Of a stretch of 18,819 bases of DNA, positions 14,496 to 18,819 are shown piece by piece. Position 1 is the stretch's first letter, and each line of letters opens with the position of its first letter. The stretch is from Streptomyces iakyrus (GTDB lineage: Bacteria > Actinomycetota > Actinomycetes > Streptomycetales > Streptomycetaceae): contig NZ_JNXI01000047.1 of NCBI RefSeq assembly GCF_000717055.1, positions 1-18,819 of the forward strand. The letters are read 5' to 3'. Under the pieces are notes generated by a model. The model was not told the DNA's origin. It worked only from the letters and a program-made list of their open reading frames with translations, and searched no databases. The position numbers and the translations under genes are program-made.

Positions 14496-15449
14496 ATGAC
14501 GGGACACGAGAAGGCCCAAGGGCCGAAGCACAAACGGGATCTGACACGCCGTAAGGTCCTCGCCGCGGGCACCGGCGCGGTGCTGGCGGCGGGGGTCGGC
14601 GGTACGTTCGCGGCGGGCGCGTTCGCCGGGGAGGAGACGCCGGCCGCCGGGGCCCAGGCGTCCGGGACGTCCGGCGAGACCTGTTACAGGCTGACCTCCG
14701 AGACGACCGAAGGCCCCTACTACATCGACGCGGACAAGCTCCGCCGGGACGTCACGGAGGACCAGGACGGCATCCCGCTCACGCTGCGCCTGAAGGTGAT
14801 CGACGCCGACACCTGCAAGCCTCTCGCCGACGCAGCCGTCGACATCTGGCACTGCAACGCGCTGGGCGTCTATTCCGGTTACGAGGCGATGGGCAGCGGT
14901 GGTGGCGGTGGTGGCGGGGGTGGTACGCCGCCCTCAGGGGCGCCGACCGGTTTCCCCACGGGGGCGCCGACCGGTTTCCCCACGGGTGCGCCGACCGGCT
15001 CTCCTCCGGCAGGCGGCGGAGGGCATGAGGAGCCCACCGACGACGAGCGGTACCTGCGCGGCACATGGCGTACGGACAAGAAGGGCGAGGTCGCCTTCCG
15101 TACGGTCTTCCCCGGCTGGTACCAGGGCCGCTGCGTGCACATTCACACCAAGGTGCATGTGAACGGAACCTGGACCGACGCGGGCTACGAGGGCGGTACC
15201 ACCTGCCACACCGGGCAGCTCTTCTTCGACGAGGCGTCCGTGCTGGCCACGGCCGAGGTCGAGCCGTACTCCACCAACACCACGGCCCGCACCACCCTCG
15301 ACGAGGACACCATCTACCCGGGCAACGGCACCGAGGGCGGGTTGCTGAAGCTGAAGTACAAGAAGGGCGCCATCGCTAAGGGCGTGGTCGCGACGCTCAC
15401 CATGGGCGTCGATCCCGAGGCGACGCAGGACGGCACGGGCGCGGGCTGA
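14496..15449 (+). CDS. Tat-exported intradiol ring-cleavage dioxygenase
   Basis: A non-heme Fe(III) dioxygenase of 317 residues, predicted to be exported folded. The N-terminus carries a twin-arginine motif TRRKVL (17-22), an Ala/Gly hydrophobic core, and a likely cleavage near residue 45-55. The catalytic domain begins near GETCYRLTSETTEGPYY. The four iron ligands are recognisable: Y126 in WHCNALGVYSGY, Y209 in PGWYQGR, and H215/H217 in CVHIH, with R212 as probable substrate contact. Between the two tyrosine ligands, residues 133-177 are an inserted low-complexity stretch: nine glycines, then three GAPTG units. Cytosolic catechol dioxygenases lack this, and the N-terminal dimerisation helices of that family are also absent. 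No Shine-Dalgarno precedes ATG 14496, consistent with a leaderless transcript. The substrate is probably an extracellular catechol, perhaps lignin- or phenolic-derived (inference). Confidence 0.9.
   Translation: MTGHEKAQGPKHKRDLTRRKVLAAGTGAVLAAGVGGTFAAGAFAGEETPAAGAQASGTSGETCYRLTSETTEGPYYIDADKLRRDVTEDQDGIPLTLRLKVIDADTCKPLADAAVDIWHCNALGVYSGYEAMGSGGGGGGGGGTPPSGAPTGFPTGAPTGFPTGAPTGSPPAGGGGHEEPTDDERYLRGTWRTDKKGEVAFRTVFPGWYQGRCVHIHTKVHVNGTWTDAGYEGGTTCHTGQLFFDEASVLATAEVEPYSTNTTARTTLDEDTIYPGNGTEGGLLKLKYKKGAIAKGVVATLTMGVDPEATQDGTGAG
14937..15008 (+). repeat. Three tandem 24-bp repeats encoding GAPTGFPT units
   Basis: Units at 14937-14960 and 14961-14984 are identical in all 24 bases; 14985-15008 is a diverged third copy. 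They encode Gly-Ala-Pro-Thr-Gly-Phe-Pro-Thr inside the dioxygenase insert. Identical adjacent copies suggest recent slippage, so copy number may vary between strains. Confidence 0.9.
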
Positions 15450-15460
15450 CGCGGACTTGT

Positions 15461-15499
15461 GAGGCGGACGTGTGCGGGAAGGTCCCGACCGTCCGCCTC
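15461..15499 (+). terminator. Hairpin terminator after the dioxygenase gene
   Basis: GAGGCGGACG at 15461-15470 pairs perfectly with 15490-15499, and the loop can fold further through CGGGA/TCCCG. There is no long T run. It lies 11 bases past the stop and separates this gene from the next promoter. Confidence 0.65.
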
Positions 15500-15531
15500 C
15501 TGTTCACATGCATGGACTTCTGCTCAACCCG

Positions 15532-15560
15532 TTGACCCGGAACTTGAGCCTCCATAAGGT
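15532..15560 (+). promoter_or_regulatory. Promoter of the ACS-type permease gene
   Basis: TTGACC at 15532-15537, a 17-bp spacer, then TAAGGT at 15555-15560. This is the best sigma-70-like (HrdB-type) promoter in the window. Transcription would begin at about 15567, giving a leader of about 53 bases that contains a palindromic operator. Confidence 0.75.
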
Positions 15561-15575
15561 CCCTTCGAGAACGCG

Positions 15576-15596
15576 TACGTGATCGCTGTTCACGTA
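15576..15596. promoter_or_regulatory. Palindromic operator downstream of the permease promoter
   Basis: TACGTGA at 15576-15582 and its exact reverse complement TCACGTA at 15590-15596 are separated by 7 bp. The site sits about 10-30 bases after the predicted start of transcription, where a repressor would block elongation or promoter escape. The spacing of 7 argues against a standard CRP site, which has 6. Confidence 0.6.
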
Positions 15597-15619
15597 TGTG
15601 CACTTCAAGGGAGACAACG

Positions 15620-16972
15620 ATGTCAGAAGCCGAAGCCGCTACATCGGAGGCCGAGCAGCGTGCGGTGAGCAAGTTCCTGCGCCGCATGCTGCCGATCCTG
15701 GTCCTGATGCTGCTGGTCAACCAGATGGACCGGACGAACGTGGGCTTCGTCCAGGACGAACTGCGGGCCGACGTCGGAGTCAGCGCCACGGCCTACGGGC
15801 TCGGCGCCGGCCTGTTCTTCATCGGCTACGCGCTGTTCGAAGTCCCGAGCAACATGTGGCTGGAGCGGTTCGGCGCCCGGGTCTGGCTGACCCGCATCAT
15901 GATCACCTGGGGTGCGGTGATCGTGGCGATGTGCTTCATCCACAACGTGTGGATGTTCTACGGGCTGCGGTTCCTGCTCGGTGTCGCGGAGGCCGGCTTC
16001 TTCCCCGGTGTGCTGCTGTACTTCACCCAGTGGCTGCCGGACTCCAGCCGGGGCCGGGCGAGTGCGATCTTCCTGGGCGGCTCGGCGACGGCGTACATAG
16101 TGACGGGCCCGATCACGGGCGCGCTGCTGGAGCTGCACGGCGCGGGGGGCATCGCCGGCTGGCGCTGGATGTTCGCCCTGGAGGGTGCCTTCTCGATCCT
16201 GGTCGGGTTCATCGCCGGGTTCTTCCTCGTCTCGCGTATCCAGGACGCGAAGTGGCTCACGCCGGAGGAGAAGGACGCGCTGAGCGAGGCGGTGGCGCGG
16301 GACAAGCAGGCGCGGGACCGGGCGCCGTCGGTGTCCCGCATGAAGCTGATCTTCCACCCCCAGGTGGCGGTCCTGACCGCGGTCTTCTTCGCGATGGCAC
16401 TCACCGGCTACGCGATCACGTTCTGGCTGCCGAGCCTGGTGGAGGAGATCGGCGGACTGTCGCCGTTCCAGATCGGCCTGTTGTCGGCGATCCCCTGGAT
16501 CTGCGCGGTGATCGCGATGTACACGGTGAGCCACTTCACGGACCGGGCCCCGGACCGCCGCCCCTACCTGGCGATCGCCCTGGTCCTGTCCGCCACCGGC
16601 ACGTTCCTGGCCACGCTCGGCTCCCCCTGGTTCGGCCTGGCCGCCCTGACCCTGGCCGCGGTCGGCGGCAAGTGCGCGGCCACCCTGTTCTGGCCGATGG
16701 CCCAGTCGGGCCTCGACCTGAAGATCGCGGCCCCTGGTCTGGCCCTGGTCAACTCCCTGGGAAACCTGGGCGGGTTCGTCTCCCCCACGCTCTTCGGCTA
16801 CCTGAAGGACACGACGGGCAGCACGAACGGGGGCCTGTACACGCTCTCGGCGGCGTCGGTCCTGGCCGTGCTGGGCGTGGCGTTCGTGCGGCACACCAAC
16901 CGGGGTGAGCGGGCCGGGTCCGGCGGGGCGGTGACGGTGACGGGGGAGCCGGTCGCGGGGGAGGCGCGCTGA
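15620..16972 (+). CDS. MFS permease, anion:cation symporter (ACS) family
   Basis: A proton-coupled uptake permease of 450 residues with 12 predicted membrane helices. ACS-family stretches include NQMDRTNVGFV in helix 1, LFEVPSNMWLERFGARVWL across helices 2-3, FLLGVAEAGFFPGVLLYFTQW in helix 4, and GGFVSPTLFGYLKD in helix 11. Family members carry organic anions such as phthalate, hydroxyphenylacetate, tartrate or sugar acids. The frame opens at ATG 15596, but ATG 15620 is preferred because AAGGGAG lies six bases upstream and the earlier codon sits inside the operator palindrome. It follows the secreted intradiol dioxygenase, so import of its muconate- or aromatic-acid-like product is conceivable. 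However, it has a separate promoter and the upstream gene has a hairpin terminator. A hairpin follows its stop. Confidence 0.9.
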   Translation: MSEAEAATSEAEQRAVSKFLRRMLPILVLMLLVNQMDRTNVGFVQDELRADVGVSATAYGLGAGLFFIGYALFEVPSNMWLERFGARVWLTRIMITWGAVIVAMCFIHNVWMFYGLRFLLGVAEAGFFPGVLLYFTQWLPDSSRGRASAIFLGGSATAYIVTGPITGALLELHGAGGIAGWRWMFALEGAFSILVGFIAGFFLVSRIQDAKWLTPEEKDALSEAVARDKQARDRAPSVSRMKLIFHPQVAVLTAVFFAMALTGYAITFWLPSLVEEIGGLSPFQIGLLSAIPWICAVIAMYTVSHFTDRAPDRRPYLAIALVLSATGTFLATLGSPWFGLAALTLAAVGGKCAATLFWPMAQSGLDLKIAAPGLALVNSLGNLGGFVSPTLFGYLKDTTGSTNGGLYTLSAASVLAVLGVAFVRHTNRGERAGSGGAVTVTGEPVAGEAR

Positions 16973-16992
16973 CCTGAACCGACCCGACCTGG

Positions 16993-17016
16993 GCCCGCTC
17001 CTCTGTTGGGGCGGGC
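16993..17016. terminator. Hairpin between convergent permease and Rpn-like genes
   Basis: GCCCGCTCC at 16993-17001 pairs with GGGGCGGGC at 17008-17016 (9 bp, one G-T pair) around a 6-base loop. It lies 20 bp past the permease stop and 22 bp past the end of the opposing gene, so it can serve both. No T run is present. Confidence 0.55.
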
Positions 17017-17038
17017 GCTGGCCTTCGGCTGGTGCCGG

Positions 17039-17929
17039 TCACTCTTCGACGAACAGGTCCTCGGCGGTGGTGGCGGTCAGGGAGCGGTCGAACCAGAGGG
17101 TGAGGGTGTCGAGGTCGGTGCAGGAGGTGATGCGATCGCGGAGGTCCCGGGGGAAGTCGATCCCACGCTTCTCCAGCACGCGCAGAATCAAAGCCACGCG
17201 GTCTTCCGCTTTACCTGCGGCTTTGCCGTCGAGGTATGTCTCCTCGAAAAGGGTTCCCCTGCCTGGGAAGTAAGTGCCGACCATCTTCTCCAGCTCTCTC
17301 CATGTCTCCCGGACCGGAGTGTTCTCCAGCCCGACCTCAAGCCATTCACACCAGTACTTCGCTGTTGCCTTGTCGAACGACCGCATGCCGCGGGCCACCA
17401 TGCCCAGTATGGCGGGCGCGTTTTCGCTCTCGCTATGCACGATGGCCGAGAAGGTGGCCATCGCCGGTTCCCGGGCCACTACGGACTCGTCGGTGATCTC
17501 GGGGACGTTGTCCGGTCCCAGCACGAAAGGACGGGTGACCTGAGTCGTCCAGGTTCCGACGCGGCTCTCGAACGGGCCGGCTGCCCAGGACGCGGTCGGC
17601 CGGTTCCGGCAGACCGCGACGAGCAGGACCGGCAAGCGGAACTTCGCGTGCAGATACGCCACGTAGTAGGACCAGCTGGAGCCCTTGTCAGGGGCTCGAG
17701 CGGTCTGGGCCTCGATCGCGATCAGGAAGCCGTCCCCCTCGGACGGTTCGACCTTCAGCACCGTGTCGACGCGGCGCTCCAGCGGTTTGACCTCCGTGGC
17801 GTCGGGGGTGAGCGCCTCGATGATCGCTTTCGCGGGCGGCGGCAGCCCCAATGCCTTGAAGGCGGGAGTGAGAACCTCCGGATGGTCCTGGAAGATCCGG
17901 TGTGAGGTCTCATGGGTTGATGTGACCAT
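17039..17929 (-). CDS. Rpn/PD-(D/E)XK-like nuclease family protein
   Basis: A 296-residue protein that I recognise as a common Streptomyces family related to Rpn (recombination-promoting nuclease, YhgA-like) proteins. The core reads RRVDTVLKV with D55, then FLIAIEAQT with E73-A-Q75. This is the D...ExQ version of the PD-(D/E)XK active site, followed by SYYVAYLHAKFRLPVLLVAVC, the usual helix and strand after it. The C-terminal half is helical, with an ETYLDGKAAGKAEDRV tail typical of Rpn-like proteins. Rpn proteins in E. coli are DNA endonucleases affecting RecA-independent recombination, with recent reports of phage defence; function here is unproven. ATG 17929 has no ribosome site, so the transcript may be leaderless. 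It diverges from a small-protein gene pair. Confidence 0.72.
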   Translation of the reverse strand: MVTSTHETSHRIFQDHPEVLTPAFKALGLPPPAKAIIEALTPDATEVKPLERRVDTVLKVEPSEGDGFLIAIEAQTARAPDKGSSWSYYVAYLHAKFRLPVLLVAVCRNRPTASWAAGPFESRVGTWTTQVTRPFVLGPDNVPEITDESVVAREPAMATFSAIVHSESENAPAILGMVARGMRSFDKATAKYWCEWLEVGLENTPVRETWRELEKMVGTYFPGRGTLFEETYLDGKAAGKAEDRVALILRVLEKRGIDFPRDLRDRITSCTDLDTLTLWFDRSLTATTAEDLFVEE

Positions 17930-17982
17930 GTGCGCAAGCTAGGTCCAGCGGAGACGGGCGCATGCGGGGAACGGGGTGCGTT

Positions 17983-17998
17983 CACTCTTTCGGGAGTG
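17983..17998. promoter_or_regulatory. Short inverted repeat in the rpn-like/small-protein intergenic region
   Basis: CACTC at 17983-17987 and GAGTG at 17994-17998 flank 6 bp in the 114-bp gap between divergent genes. It resembles a CIRCE half-site sequence but has the wrong spacer (CIRCE has 9). It could be an operator, or the base of a small hairpin. Confidence 0.3.
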
Positions 17999-18043
17999 GC
18001 AAAAACGTTCCCGTCGCGGGGGCTGACCGAGAACGGGGGGCGT

Positions 18044-18463
18044 GTGGACGAGGGTGAGGATGAGCTTCTGGCCGGTGAGCTTGCTGCTCTGGCTGCCATC
18101 GCCGGGGGATGGGGTGGCTTGACGCGCTGCGTGGCCAGGCTCATGAGGAAGAACGTGCACGAGATCGAGTTGGTCGTCGCCCTGCCGTTCGAGGACACCG
18201 TGGAGCGCGTTGCCCGTGTGCTCGGACGAGCAGGGCGAAGGGTCTGCCTCGGGTCCGAACCCCGTGCTGGGCAAGCGATGATCCGTGTCGTAGCCGGTGG
18301 TGGCTTCGGCGGTATGAACCCTGTCGTGGTCACCGCACTGGTGACGACGGCAGGGGCGTCGGACTCGCAGGTCAGGCTTCGTGCCGCTGCCAAAGAGGGC
18401 TTGATCCGGCAGCGGGCGGGCGAGCGGACGGCTGCCCGCCTTGCGGCGTTGCTGGACACGTAG
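18044..18463 (+). CDS. Conserved actinobacterial hypothetical protein
   Basis: A protein of 139 residues if started at GTG 18044 (VDEGEDELLAGELAALAAI). The frame opens at a GTG at 17930, but that would abut the opposing gene's start codon and leave no promoter. The purine-rich GGGGGG just before 18044 is a weak ribosome site. The N-terminal third is helical and Ala/Leu-rich. The C-terminal part reads FGGMNPVVVTALVTT, then VRLRAAAKEGLIRQRAGERTAARLAALL. I recall this MNPxVV...AKEGLIKQ pattern from many small Streptomyces proteins of unknown function, so it is probably real and not a shadow. No catalytic motif, signal peptide or membrane segment is visible. It lies 36 bp upstream of another small gene and is likely co-transcribed with it. 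Confidence 0.65.
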   Translation: MDEGEDELLAGELAALAAIAGGWGGLTRCVARLMRKNVHEIELVVALPFEDTVERVARVLGRAGRRVCLGSEPRAGQAMIRVVAGGGFGGMNPVVVTALVTTAGASDSQVRLRAAAKEGLIRQRAGERTAARLAALLDT

Positions 18464-18499
18464 AAGCACGGCCTGTCGTGATCAACTGGAGGTGTCGCC

Positions 18500-18772
18500 A
18501 TGAGTCAGTACTTCGACGTGGGCGAGGAGACGTTGTGGAACCCGTCCCATGGAGCTTCACGGTTGTTCCGGCGTCAGGTGGCGGTCTTCGAGTCGGAGTT
18601 GGGGTTTCGATCAGGCATCGGGCCGATGGTGAACGACGAGTGCCAGATCGACCCGGTCGCCTTCGAAACCTTCGTCAACGCTCTCCTGGCGCAGCACCGA
18701 AGGACGAGCCACGCCCTAGTTGTGCTGTCCCGGGACGTTGGTGACAGGCGACACGCCTTGAGTGGTCCTTGA
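18500..18772 (+). CDS. Small conserved Streptomyces protein (DUF6086-like), C-terminus possibly frameshifted
   Basis: Ninety residues starting MSQYFDVGEETLWNPSHG, with a good GGAGGT ribosome site seven bases before ATG 18500. The N-terminal 65 residues look like a conserved family of unknown function that I associate, from memory, with DUF6086: FRRQVAVFESELGF, SGIGPM, ECQIDPVAFETFVNALL and HRRTSHA. After that the sequence becomes Arg/Asp-rich (SRDVGDRRHALSGP) and unlike a structured continuation. The +2 frame is open from about 18745 to the window end and reads LEWSLNEARASGFGVDCEV with higher third-position GC. A frameshift near 18738-18750 that truncates a longer protein is therefore possible, but not established. 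The protein is probably cytosolic and in an operon with the preceding gene. Confidence 0.6.
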   Translation: MSQYFDVGEETLWNPSHGASRLFRRQVAVFESELGFRSGIGPMVNDECQIDPVAFETFVNALLAQHRRTSHALVVLSRDVGDRRHALSGP

Positions 18773-18819
18773 ACGAGGCGAGGGCCTCTGGGTTCGGTGT
18801 GGATTGCGAAGTCTGCACC

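Noticed and set aside
14937..15008. CRISPR-like tandem repeats
   Set aside because: Repeats are contiguous with no spacers and encode an in-frame Gly/Pro/Thr linker.
15576..15596. Second parS site or a CRP site
   Set aside because: The CACGT-containing arms are separated by 7 bp and do not form the 14-bp parS palindrome, and the spacing does not fit CRP.
15596..15619. Eight-codon N-terminal extension of the ACS permease
   Set aside because: The earlier ATG lies on the operator palindrome and lacks a ribosome site; ATG 15620 has AAGGGAG.
17983..17998. CIRCE (HrcA) heat-shock operator
   Set aside because: Arms CACTC/GAGTG match only partly and the spacer is 6 bp, not 9; neither flanking gene is a chaperone.
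1..18819. tRNA or rRNA genes
   Set aside because: I scanned intergenic regions for cloverleaf arms and GGTTCGA-type T-arms and found none; all intergenic gaps are short and explained by hairpins or promoters.

Overview
The window looks like a Streptomyces chromosome segment. GC content and third-codon-position GC are very high, intergenic gaps are short, and several start sites lack a Shine-Dalgarno sequence. It carries Streptomyces-type families: an AspRS beginning [13 protein letters not shown], a PAS-GAF-SpoIIE-HATPase phosphatase, DHA2 and ACS permeases, and a Tat-exported intradiol dioxygenase. It also has a perfect copy of the Streptomyces parS 14-mer, which suggests (inference) a position in the chromosome core on the origin side.

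Layout. 1-79: 3' end of an IS transposase. 140-2526: a divergent TetR regulator and 14-TM DHA2 exporter that share an operator region with helically phased half-sites. 2702-3679: a pirin-family cupin, ending at a perfect 16-bp hairpin. 3785-9116 (minus strand): a three-gene operon joined by two ATGA overlaps, transcribed WD40 protein, then alpha/beta hydrolase, then caspase-STAND NTPase. 9170-10231: an AI-2E family membrane protein, divergent from that operon. 10274-12412 (minus): a PAS-GAF-SpoIIE-HATPase phosphatase. 12566-12579: parS. 12615-14378: aspS. 14496-15449: a secreted intradiol dioxygenase with a low-complexity insert and a probably leaderless start. 15620-16972: an ACS-family MFS permease with a clear -35/-10 promoter and a palindromic operator. 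17039-17929 (minus): an Rpn-like PD-(D/E)XK protein. 18044-18772: two small conserved actinobacterial proteins; the second may be frameshifted at the window edge.

The most notable locus is the 3785-9116 operon. In the actinobacterial STAND proteins I know, a protease domain, NACHT-type NTPase, winged helix, helical linker and WD40 propellers lie on one chain. Here that chain appears cut after the winged helix. The linker and 14 WD40 blades form a separate protein, encoded first, and an alpha/beta hydrolase gene lies between the two halves. This suggests a three-component, two-chain sensor/caspase/hydrolase system, plausibly a conflict or programmed-death module. The function is inferred; the domain architecture and gene overlaps are read directly.

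Elsewhere the layout suggests TetR control of efflux, and perhaps extracellular cleavage of aromatic rings (dioxygenase) followed by uptake (ACS permease). The latter link is weak because each gene has its own promoter and terminator.
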